Notes under the pieces: model-generated
The model's input: only the letters and a program-made list of their open reading frames with translations
Database searches by the model: none
What the model was told of the DNA's origin: nothing
Assembly (NCBI GenBank): GCA_030424595.1
Contig: JAUHWG010000023.1
Coordinates: 62,001 to 126,000 of the forward strand
Direction: 5' to 3'
Length of the DNA stretch: 64,000 nt
DNA from: Polyangia bacterium
GTDB lineage: Bacteria; Myxococcota_A; Polyangia; Nannocystales; Nannocystaceae
Program-made: the position numbers and the translations under genes
In this document: one piece after another, positions 1 to 7,247 of the stretch
How positions within the stretch are numbered: the first letter of the stretch is position 1
Layout: every line of letters starts with the position of its first letter

Positions 1-369
1 CGCGTCCCCCAAGGCGGTCGCGTCGACGGGGGTCTCGGCGTAGCGAAGCTGGGGCGTCGCGGCGTCGTTGAAGCGGCGGACAGCGTCTCGGTTGGGGAAG
101 AGGTCGGTCATCGTCAGGCCGACATGCTGCATCTGCGGATCCTCGTGCAGCTGAGCGAGCACCTCGGGCATGACCCCGCCGCCCCCGGAGCCGAGGTCGA
201 CGATGCGATCGAGGCCCCGGTCTTTGAGCACCCCGCCCACGAGATTCGAGAGCACCGCTCGCACGCCCATGAAACGCGCGATGATGACGATGTTGTTCGT
301 CATGCAGGTGCGAAGCCACGACGGAAAGGCGTCGAGGTCCTCGAATTCGAGCAGGTGAACGCGTTTCAT
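1..369 (-). CDS. Class I SAM-dependent methyltransferase, partial (N-terminal 123 residues)
   Basis: An open frame reads leftward from the ATG at 369 and runs off the window edge, so the C-terminus is missing. The visible part begins MKRVHLLEFEDLDAFPSWLR, and residues 58-65 read DLGSGGGG, the glycine-rich motif I of a Rossmann-type SAM-binding fold, preceded by the usual hydrophobic strand (DRIV). A Thr-Asp-Leu-Phe segment near residue 90 fits the acidic residue of motif II. The opening residues match a recurring bacterial class I methyltransferase family whose substrate is unknown. The gene is divergent from the serine hydrolase at 669. The family call is good; the substrate cannot be judged from this fragment. 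Confidence 0.75.
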   Translation of the reverse strand, partial: MKRVHLLEFEDLDAFPSWLRTCMTNNIVIIARFMGVRAVLSNLVGGVLKDRGLDRIVDLGSGGGGVMPEVLAQLHEDPQMQHVGLTMTDLFPNRDAVRRFNDAATPQLRYAETPVDATALGDA

Positions 370-395
370 AGCCGGCCCCGAGCGAGACTAGCAGC

Positions 396-426
396 CAGGG
401 GACCGCCCCCGAAGGGCGATCCCCTG
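396..426. other. Strong hairpin in divergent intergenic region
   Basis: The 299-bp gap between the two divergent genes contains a near-perfect inverted repeat (396-408 against 414-426, 13-bp arms with one G-T type mismatch, 5-nt loop). It lies next to CTAGCAG at 388-394, the same heptamer found at several gene ends in this window. There is no T tract, so it is not a classical terminator. It could be a remnant of the CTAG-ended repeat family. Confidence 0.5.
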
Positions 427-668
427 CGTACGTGCGAGTACCGCGGTGTCGCTGCCGTGGGTGTCGCGGGGGCTACGCTGACGCCGCAGACGTGCTCGAA
501 CGAGCAGGACCGATCACCTCTGCGCCAAGACCCCGTCGGGTCCGCGGTAGCGGTGCTTCTCGTGCATCGGAGGGCGCCCGGACGCGAGCGCGGACGCGCG
601 AGGACCCCAGGTCGAAGCCGCGCGACCGGCGTGGTGACACCTGCAGCCCCCTCCGGTGTTCAAGGGGC

Positions 669-1958
669 ATGACCACGGAAACTGCCCCCTTGGGAGGGGT
701 CCAAAGGACGCAGAGGCGGCGAGCCCTCGCGCGAGCGCTGCTCCTCCTCAGCCTCGCGCCGCTCATGGCCTGCGAGGAGTCGCCACCCTGCCCTGGCCTC
801 CCGGAGACCATCCCCTCCGACTGGGGGACGATCCCCGAGGGCCTGGACACCGCGGCCTGGGACGCCGCGATCACCGAGCACATGCGCGAGGGCTGCATCC
901 CCGCGCTCTCGGTCGCGGTCGTCGACGGTGACCGCGAGCTCCTCAGCGCGGCCTGGGGCTACGCCGATGTCGACGCGCGGATCCCGGCGACGGTCGAGAC
1001 CCCCTTCATGCTCGCCTCGGTGTCGAAGGCGGTCGACGCCCTCGCCATCCTCGCCGCCCGCGATGAGGGGCTGCTGGAGCTCGACGATCCGATCTCCGAG
1101 CTGGTCGACCTGCCGATCCGCAACCTCCGGATCAACCTCGGCGACGCGCCGCCGATCCGCCTCCACCACCTCGCGACCCACTCGAGCGGGATCCAGGACA
1201 ACTGGGACGTGCTCGACGCGACCTACAAGCCGGGGGATCCCGAGGAGGCGCTCGGCTCCTTCCTCGCCGACTACCTCCTCGCCGACGGCCGCCACTTCTC
1301 CAGGCGCAAGAACTTCTACGCCTGGCCCGCGGGGCGCGAGTGGTTCTACAGCAACGTCGGCGCCGCCCTGGCGGCCTACGGCGTCGAGGTCCGCGCTGGC
1401 GTCCCCTACGACGTGTTCTGCAGGTCGCGGATCTTCGAGCCGCTCGGGCTCGAGCATACGGGATGGTTCCTCCGCGACTTCGACGATCCCACAGCGATCG
1501 CCCGGCCCCACTCGATCACGGCCGAGGGCTGGGACGTCCAGGAGCACTACGGCTACTCGACCTGGCCTGACGGTCAGCTCAGGACGACGGCCTCCGAGCT
1601 CGGCAAGATCCTCCGCGTCAGCCTCGGCGACGGCATGGTCGACGGGGTCCGCCTCCTCAGCCCCGGCGTCCGCGAGCTCCTCAGCACGCCGCCTGTCGAC
1701 GGCCTCGACGACTGGTACATCCGCCCCTACGTCGAGGCGCAGTACTTCTTCTGGTTCGGCATGACCCTCGGCGATCGCTGGCTCATCGGCCATGACGGCG
1801 ACGACTTCGGCGTCTCCACCGAGATGTTCTACGACGCCGGCACCAACATCGGCGTCGTTCTCCTGGCGAACATCGGCGACGGCGAGAACGAGGGCCGCGT
1901 CCGCGAGCAGACGATGGCGATCCAGGAGCGGCTCTACGCCTTTGGAGAGGGACGATGA
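669..1958 (+). CDS. Lipoprotein serine hydrolase (beta-lactamase class C / PBP4* family)
   Basis: This 430-residue protein belongs to the beta-lactamase-related serine hydrolases (DD-peptidase/esterase fold). The active-site tetrad SVSK (SxxK) is at residues 117-120, YSN (YxN) at 227-229, and an HDG motif lies near residue 375, so all three catalytic boxes are present. The N-terminus has an Arg-rich segment, a hydrophobic stretch and the lipobox LMAC with Cys35, implying a membrane-anchored lipoprotein facing the periplasm. The ATG at 669 was chosen because it puts the lipobox within a normal signal-peptide distance; the frame is open upstream but reads as Arg-rich noise. The stop overlaps the next gene by 4 bp (ATGA), indicating translational coupling. 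The true substrate (peptidoglycan, ester or beta-lactam) cannot be told from sequence. Confidence 0.88.
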   Translation: MTTETAPLGGVQRTQRRRALARALLLLSLAPLMACEESPPCPGLPETIPSDWGTIPEGLDTAAWDAAITEHMREGCIPALSVAVVDGDRELLSAAWGYADVDARIPATVETPFMLASVSKAVDALAILAARDEGLLELDDPISELVDLPIRNLRINLGDAPPIRLHHLATHSSGIQDNWDVLDATYKPGDPEEALGSFLADYLLADGRHFSRRKNFYAWPAGREWFYSNVGAALAAYGVEVRAGVPYDVFCRSRIFEPLGLEHTGWFLRDFDDPTAIARPHSITAEGWDVQEHYGYSTWPDGQLRTTASELGKILRVSLGDGMVDGVRLLSPGVRELLSTPPVDGLDDWYIRPYVEAQYFFWFGMTLGDRWLIGHDGDDFGVSTEMFYDAGTNIGVVLLANIGDGENEGRVREQTMAIQERLYAFGEGR

Positions 1959-2599
1959 CCCCGCTCCTCCTGGTCCTCGCCCTCAGCGATCCCTGGCAGG
2001 TCGGCCCCGCCCCCTCGGCCCAGCCGACGACGCCCGGCTGGAGCGTCGGCGGGGCCATAAGCGGGGGCCTGGGCGGTCTATCGCCGATCTACGGCGGCCG
2101 CGCGGGGCTCAGCCTCACCCCCCATCGCCGGTTCTGGACCAACCTGGAGCTCGGCTACGGCAGCGGCTGGCGGAGCTGCATCGACTGCCAGGCCCTCGGC
2201 GTCACCTGGACCGCGCGGGCGCTCGCCGTCCAACGCCCGGGGATCAACATCGCCGCCTGGAGCGTGGCGACGACCGTCAACGGCACCGTGGAGTGGACCC
2301 CCGGCGTCGCGATCGAGGGCGGATTTCGCCGCCTCCGCTTTGACACGAGCTGGCCCGTATGGTCGACCAGGGGCCTGCTGACGACCCTGCGGGCGACGCC
2401 TGAGGTCGGCGTCTCCTTCGCCTGGTCCCAACACCACCGCACCCGGTTAGCCCTCGTCGGCCTCGAGCCGGCGGTCGCCCTGAGCCATCGTCTGCGCTGG
2501 GGCCGTGGCCTCCTGGAGGCGACGATCCGCGTCGGCGAGGAGGGGGCGATGCTCAGCCTCGGCGGCCGCTTTGCCCAGCCGTTCTCCCGAGGAGGTTGA
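1955..2599 (+). CDS. Small outer-membrane beta-barrel-like protein, unknown function
   Basis: This 214-residue protein starts inside the stop codon of the serine hydrolase gene (ATGA overlap), so the two are almost certainly co-translated. It has a short hydrophobic N-terminus compatible with a signal peptide, then alternating hydrophobic/polar stretches rich in Gly, Trp and aromatic residues (for example GRAGLSLTPHRRFWTNLEL and the terminal LSLGGRFAQPF), a pattern typical of small transmembrane beta-barrels. I do not recognise a named family. The context suggests an envelope partner of the hydrolase, which is inference only. Confidence 0.65.
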   Translation: MTPLLLVLALSDPWQVGPAPSAQPTTPGWSVGGAISGGLGGLSPIYGGRAGLSLTPHRRFWTNLELGYGSGWRSCIDCQALGVTWTARALAVQRPGINIAAWSVATTVNGTVEWTPGVAIEGGFRRLRFDTSWPVWSTRGLLTTLRATPEVGVSFAWSQHHRTRLALVGLEPAVALSHRLRWGRGLLEATIRVGEEGAMLSLGGRFAQPFSRGG

Positions 2600-2818
2600 T
2601 CGCGGGCGAGCCCCTCGCGGGGCCCGGCGCCATGGGTCGTCGTCCCTGTCCGGATCACCCCCGCGGGCACCGCGGACGGAGGGGCCCCGCGCCGGCCCAG
2701 AGGGCCCTCTTCGACGGCTCGCGGACGCCCTCACGCCCCACCGCGGCGCAGCGGTCGCTAGCGCGCTCGTGCCTCCCATAGGTCGCCAGGCGGCCGCGAA
2801 TCGCCTATAGAACGATGG

Positions 2819-3622
2819 ATGTCCCCCGTCGAAGTCGCCGCCCTAGCCGCTGCCGTCGCCGGCGCTCTCTGTTGGATCCTCGGCGAGCTCACCGGTGAGT
2901 ATTCGTGGGTCGACCGGGTCTGGTCGGTCCTGCCATCGCTCTATATCGCGTGGTTCGCCGGGGTCGCCGGCTTCACCGATCCGCGGCTCCTGGTGATGGC
3001 GATCCTCGGCGCCCTCTGGGGCGGCCGCCTGACCTACAACTTCGCCCGCAAGGGCGGCTATCGCCCGGGCGGCGAGGACTACCGCTGGGGCGAGCTCCGC
3101 AAGCGGATGAGCCCGGCGGCCTTCCGCCTCTTCAACCTCTTCTTTATCTCGGGCTTTCAAAACCTCCTCCTCCTCCTGATCACGCTCCCCGCCGCCTCCG
3201 CCCTCGCCGGCCAGGGGACGCCCTGGGGGATCGTCGACACGATCGCCGCGGCGCTCTTCGTCCTCTTCCTCATCGGCGAGACCCTCGCCGACGAGGAGCA
3301 GTGGCGCTTTCATCAGGAGAAGCGCCGCCGCCAGGAGGTCGGCGAGGCGGGCCCGCGCTTCCTCACCACCGGCCTCTTCGCCCGCTCGCGCCACCCAAAC
3401 TTCTTCTGCGAGATGGCGATCTGGTGGTCGTTCTACCTCTTCTCCGTGGGCGCCGGCGCCGGCTGGCTGAACCCCTCGATCGTCGGTGCGGTCCTGCTCA
3501 CCGCCCTCTTCCAGGGATCGACCGCGTTCACCGAGTCGCTCACGCTGGGCAAGTACCCTGAGTACCGGGAGTACCAACAGAGCACGCCGCGGCTCCTCCC
3601 CCGGCTGTGGCCCCGGCGCTGA
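2819..3622 (+). CDS. DUF1295 family integral membrane protein (steroid 5-alpha-reductase-like fold)
   Basis: The 267-residue product is a polytopic membrane protein with about six hydrophobic segments. The segment SRHPNFFCEM at 190-199 and the C-terminal KYPEYREYQQSTP block are hallmarks of DUF1295/ICMT-like enzymes, a fold shared with steroid 5-alpha-reductases that use NADPH or SAM on lipid substrates. The early EYSWVDRVWSVLP block is also characteristic. The chosen ATG (2819) is immediately preceded by an out-of-frame ATG at 2815. It is a single gene, convergent with the flavoprotein downstream. The substrate is not known for this family. Confidence 0.85.
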   Translation: MSPVEVAALAAAVAGALCWILGELTGEYSWVDRVWSVLPSLYIAWFAGVAGFTDPRLLVMAILGALWGGRLTYNFARKGGYRPGGEDYRWGELRKRMSPAAFRLFNLFFISGFQNLLLLLITLPAASALAGQGTPWGIVDTIAAALFVLFLIGETLADEEQWRFHQEKRRRQEVGEAGPRFLTTGLFARSRHPNFFCEMAIWWSFYLFSVGAGAGWLNPSIVGAVLLTALFQGSTAFTESLTLGKYPEYREYQQSTPRLLPRLWPRR

Positions 3623-3739
3623 GCCTCCCCGAGCTACGCAGGCCGATGGCCGCGTAGAGCGGGCACTTGAGGCCTTGAGTCGGGCCTCTGAGCCCGGCTG
3701 TGCTGCACGCTCTGGCCTCGCCGAGCGAGCGACGCGGGC

Positions 3740-3775
3740 TGGAGAGCGCGCGGGGCTCTTTTGATGGGCTGCTAG
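3740..3775. repeat. CTAG-ended repeat end (copy F) overlapping a stop codon
   Basis: The segment carries GGAGAGCGCGCGGG followed by CTTTT and GCTAGGCGA, closely matching the right end of the palindromic element at 11428-11465. The CTAG at 3772-3775 provides the TAG stop of the flavoprotein gene, which reads leftward. Only the terminal ~35 bp is recognisable here; no matching left arm was found. Confidence 0.5.
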
Positions 3776-5562
3776 GCGACCTCGTCCGCGGCCGCGAACG
3801 CCCTGTCGATCAGGTCGACGAGCGACTCGATCTCCGGGTGCTGCTCCTGTCGACCGAAGGTCCGATCGATCTCACGGGCGATAGGCGACAGCTTCTGCCG
3901 CCGCTTCCCCCCCCGGAGCGCCTCCAGGGCGACCCGCTCCGGCGACGGTCGATGCGGCCAGCTCGACAGCTCGGCCGCCTGGGCGAGCTCGCAGGCCTGC
4001 TGCGGTGAGACCGAGGCCACGGCCCGCAGGGCGAACTCGTTGAGCGCCTCGATCGCCTCGACCATCTTGTCCTTCATGTACTGCGCGACCTCGTCGACGG
4101 TCATCTCGTCGACCAGCGAGAGGTACATCTCCGCCAGGATCGACGGGATCCGCGGGAGGATGATGTTGGCCCCCTTCGGCGGCTCGTCGACGCGGCGGGC
4201 CCACTCGGTGAGGAGCTTTTGCGCGCGCGTCTGGAGCACGGCGATCTCTTCGCCGAGACGATCAAAGCGGGCGTGCTCCTCGTCGGGCAGGCGGTAGAGG
4301 CGGTTGAAGAAGTAGCGGCAGACGAAGATCCAGTAGAGGATGTCGTCCCAGTAGAGCTTCGGCCCGAGAACGCTCGGGCTGCCGAGCACAGGCGCCGCCG
4401 TCCGGTAGTTCTCGAGGATGACCTCGAAGGCCCGCTGGTAGAACCTCTCGTAGCGGTCGGCGAGCCCGACCAGATCGCCGCCCCTAAGCTGGACCTTGAT
4501 GAGCTCGGTGGTGAACGAGTTGGCGAAGGCGATGAAGTCGGAGCCCGGCGAGTAGAGCGGATCCGGGAAGAGGCCGGCGTCGCCGACCAGCGACCATCGC
4601 TGCGGCGAGAAGCAGCGGGCGCAGCCGTGGCTGTAGTGCTTGATCGTCAGGAAGTCGAGCGCCGGGAGATCCTTGACCTGCGCGTAGCACTGCGGCTCAT
4701 GGCGCTCCATCCAGGCCAGCGCCCGATCGCGGGTGCGGATGCTGTCAAACGAGTGCACGTCATCGTAGACGACGACGCCGATCGAGGTGTACGCCTTGTC
4801 GTCGGGCCCGGGCCCGGGCGCGAGCGGGATGTACCAGACCCAGTACCCCTCGCCCGTGAAGTGCACCGTCGACAGCCAGCGGATGTGCTCGGGGTCGCGG
4901 GCGTGCCAGGCCTTCGACGACTTCGGCACCATATCGGCGACGTCGACCATCCCCTCCACCCGCCACCACGCGGCGTTCGCCAGGTGATTCGCCGGCCGTG
5001 TCAGGCCGAGCTTGGTCCGCAGGAGCGCGCGCCGCCCTGACGCGTCGACGACCCAGCCCGCCCGCATCGAGAAGACCTCGCCGCCCTCACGGGGGGCGAC
5101 GTGGACCACGTGGTCCCCATCGCCCTCGCAAAGCTCGACGTCCTTGACGACATGTCCCTCGATCAAGGTCACGCCGTCCGCCTCGTTGAGCTCCCGCAGG
5201 TGCCCCTCTAGGCGGCCGCGATCGACCTGGAACGAGGGCACCCGCGCGCGCTCGGGCGGGCCTATCTCGTTGCGGTCCTCGAGCGCGTGCGTGTTACCCC
5301 CGCCCGGGAAGAAGCGGAGGCCGTTCTTCAGGTAGTGCTGCTCGCGCAGGTAGTCGCCGAGGCCGAGGAAGACCCCGAGGTAGTGGGCCGAGAGCTCGAC
5401 CGACGACTCCCCCACCTTGTGGGTCGCGACCGGCAAGGGCCTCCGGAGGCGCTCGACGACGGCCACCGTCGCCTCCGGGACCTCCTGCCGGAGCTGGCGT
5501 GCGAGGCTCAGGCCTGCGAGGCCTCCGCCCATGATAACGACGTCGTATCGGTCCACAGACAT
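3772..5562 (-). CDS. FAD-dependent oxidoreductase with flavin-halogenase motifs
   Basis: This 596-residue flavoprotein starts MSVDRYDVVIMGGGLAGLSL, with the GxGxxG dinucleotide-binding motif at residues 12-17. It has the GDAG FAD-contact motif at 327-330 followed by FPDPLYSPGSDF, as in the PHBH/tryptophan-halogenase superfamily. WVWYIP at 241-246 fits WxWxIP, the motif regarded as diagnostic of flavin-dependent halogenases, and Lys79 in YLKNGLRFF falls where the catalytic lysine of those enzymes lies. The protein is somewhat longer than typical halogenases (about 500-550 residues). Many uncharacterised FAD oxidoreductases share parts of this pattern, so halogenation is plausible but unproved. 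The ATG at 5562 was preferred over an upstream in-frame start because it begins the canonical FAD domain directly. The stop lies in a CTAG repeat end. Confidence 0.8.
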   Translation of the reverse strand: MSVDRYDVVIMGGGLAGLSLARQLRQEVPEATVAVVERLRRPLPVATHKVGESSVELSAHYLGVFLGLGDYLREQHYLKNGLRFFPGGGNTHALEDRNEIGPPERARVPSFQVDRGRLEGHLRELNEADGVTLIEGHVVKDVELCEGDGDHVVHVAPREGGEVFSMRAGWVVDASGRRALLRTKLGLTRPANHLANAAWWRVEGMVDVADMVPKSSKAWHARDPEHIRWLSTVHFTGEGYWVWYIPLAPGPGPDDKAYTSIGVVVYDDVHSFDSIRTRDRALAWMERHEPQCYAQVKDLPALDFLTIKHYSHGCARCFSPQRWSLVGDAGLFPDPLYSPGSDFIAFANSFTTELIKVQLRGGDLVGLADRYERFYQRAFEVILENYRTAAPVLGSPSVLGPKLYWDDILYWIFVCRYFFNRLYRLPDEEHARFDRLGEEIAVLQTRAQKLLTEWARRVDEPPKGANIILPRIPSILAEMYLSLVDEMTVDEVAQYMKDKMVEAIEALNEFALRAVASVSPQQACELAQAAELSSWPHRPSPERVALEALRGGKRRQKLSPIAREIDRTFGRQEQHPEIESLVDLIDRAFAAADEVA

Positions 5563-5701
5563 ACGTGAGTGCCGCCGATGGTACCGAAGAGAGAGGTGCG
5601 CGAGGGCAGAATCCTCGACGGCAGGTCCGGCGGGCTCACCGCGGACGAGGCGACCTACGGCCCTCTCGGCGGGAATCGGCACGGCGCGCGCGAGGGCCCC
5701 C

Positions 5702-6835
5702 TCACCCCTCCGCGATGACGCCGTCGGCGTACCTCCGGCGCCGGGCCTCCGTCACTCGGAGGCGGCCCTCGACCAAGCGGACCCGCCCGCCAGCTCGCCA
5801 GAGCTGATAGGCCGGCTCGAGATCCACGGGAAGATCGAGCCAGGTCGCCATCAGCCAGTCACGGAGAGGAAATTCCGCGGCCACGCCGTAGGCGGCCTCC
5901 ATCAGGCAGAAGTACCAGTGATCGTCTGGACAGAGCTCGACGAGGTAGTCGTCGACGCGCTCCAGCGCCTCGGTCGCCGGATGCTCCGAGCTCGCCTCCG
6001 GGTCCGCCTCCGGGTCCGCCTCCGAGTCCGACCACACCACCTCGACACCCGCCAACACCTCGGCCAGCGCGAGCTCGCCGGCCCCCTGGAGAAGCTCGGC
6101 CCGTTGATCTCGATCCTGCTCCGCGAGCGCCACCAGCACCTCCGGCGGGAGGGCGTTGCGCTCCAGCGGCTGGACATAGAGCGCCATCGCCTCGGCGGAG
6201 GTGCGCAGCAGACTGCCCTCAAACATCGCGTGATCTCGGACAAAGCGGCACCACTTGGCGACAAACTCGGGACCGCCCGGGAGGTCGCCGAAGAGCTCAT
6301 CCGCCGCGTCGATCGTCGCATCCTTGAGCAAGCCCAAGAAATGAGCGCTGTCGAGCTGAGACTCGCCTCGCTTCACCTGGAACCACTGCTCCTCCACGCT
6401 CAGCCCGGGGTCCGGCTCCTCCGGGCGGTGGGCGAGGTAGTCAAAGTGCTCGATCGGCACGTACATGTTGACGACGATCATCCCTGGGCACCCAGGCGTG
6501 GTCTCCACGCCCTCCGGCCACCAGCGAAAGGTCTCCCTCCCCCAGCGCTCGCCCATCCGCCGGTCGAGCTCGGCCCAGCGCTCCTTCAGCATCCGCTCCT
6601 GCGCGCGCCCCTCTGGGGTGAACATCTCGGCGTCACAGTCCGCAAAGCGGATCACCCACGCCTCGATCGGCTCGCGCTCCGCCGGTCCGACGTCGTCCGG
6701 AGGCGAGACGAGCTCGGCGACGATCGTTCCCTTGATCCAGCGACCCGGAAGATCGGCAAAGCGATCGTGGTTGGCCTGGCCTGGCGCGTAGGAGCCGATC
6801 GCGATGAGAGACGAGCAGTGATCGTTCCAAGTCAC
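5702..6835 (-). CDS. Hypothetical protein, 377 aa
   Basis: The protein is acidic and apparently cytoplasmic, with no signal peptide or membrane segment. It has Trp-rich stretches (RETFRWWPEGVE, DHWYFCLMEAAYG, LRDWLMATWLDL) and a short acidic repeat SDSEADPEADPEA near residue 270, encoded by a 12-bp near-tandem unit at about 5995-6025. I do not recognise a family. A 23-residue fragment homologous to residues ~87-96 of this protein lies just upstream at 6845-6914, implying that a second copy once existed. Confidence 0.7.
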   Translation of the reverse strand: MTWNDHCSSLIAIGSYAPGQANHDRFADLPGRWIKGTIVAELVSPPDDVGPAEREPIEAWVIRFADCDAEMFTPEGRAQERMLKERWAELDRRMGERWGRETFRWWPEGVETTPGCPGMIVVNMYVPIEHFDYLAHRPEEPDPGLSVEEQWFQVKRGESQLDSAHFLGLLKDATIDAADELFGDLPGGPEFVAKWCRFVRDHAMFEGSLLRTSAEAMALYVQPLERNALPPEVLVALAEQDRDQRAELLQGAGELALAEVLAGVEVVWSDSEADPEADPEASSEHPATEALERVDDYLVELCPDDHWYFCLMEAAYGVAAEFPLRDWLMATWLDLPVDLEPAYQLWRAGGRVRLVEGRLRVTEARRRRYADGVIAEG

Positions 6836-6844
6836 ACGCGCAGG

Positions 6845-6914
6845 CTACCAGGCGCGAGTACGCCCATGTGCCAGGAAGACCTTCTCGCCCATCCGCCGCT
6901 CGAACTCAGCCCAG
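6845..6914 (-). pseudogene. Remnant of a paralogue of the adjacent hypothetical gene
   Basis: Reading leftward, this stretch encodes WAEFERRMGEKVFLAHGRTR, then two more residues and a TAG stop at 6845-6847. Its first ten residues align with WAELDRRMGE inside the 5702-6835 gene, and the nucleotides match closely (6885-6912 against about 6548-6575). The homology stops abruptly at 6914/6915, where the palindromic element begins. The simplest reading is a duplicated gene copy truncated by the element. Confidence 0.55.
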
Positions 6915-7247
6915 CTAGCCCTGAAATAAGCGCTGCTGTGAGGTGCCCTCACAAGCCCGCGTAGAACCGTCAGTGACACGGGGTTTGCGCTTCGGCTGCA
7001 TTCGTGTGGGTGAGCGCTCACCTCGTGCTTGGCGAGGGGCGGAGCTTGGGGGCTGAAGGCGGGCGGGCGAGGGGCGACGAGGCGGGTCCCTCGCCCGCCC
7101 GCCTACAGCCTCCGAGCTCCGCCCGTCGTCAAGCAGGAGGTGAGCCTTCACCCGCGCCCGAGCACTCGGGCGGCAAAAGTCCGCGTTGAGTGCACTTCTA
7201 CACGGAACTGGGGGTCGGTTTCACACCAGCGCTTATTTCAGGGCTAG
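6915..7247. mobile_element. 333-bp imperfect palindromic element with perfect 21-bp terminal inverted repeats (MITE-like)
   Basis: The outer 21 bp at 6915-6935 and 7227-7247 are exact reverse complements, beginning CTAGCCCTGAAATAAG. Inside them the two halves align with almost no gaps to the centre near 7081. The inner ~58 bp of each arm (around 7010-7074 and 7088-7150) is especially well conserved, including GGCGGGCGGGCGAGGG and its complement. Because the unit is symmetric, both strands carry similar spurious open frames ending in the same few residues. There is no transposase. CTAG at both ends resembles IS630/mariner-type insertion into CTAG with TA duplication. The right-hand CTAG supplies the stop codon of the photolyase gene. 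Confidence 0.75.

Noticed and set aside
2600..2818. Palindrome-like GC blocks considered as a repeat-family copy
   Set aside because: GGGGCCC/GGCGCC blocks do not pair well and lack the conserved repeat core or CTAG end.
6915..7247. Mirrored open frames on both strands within the palindrome
   Set aside because: They are the consequence of sequence symmetry and end in the same residues; not genes.
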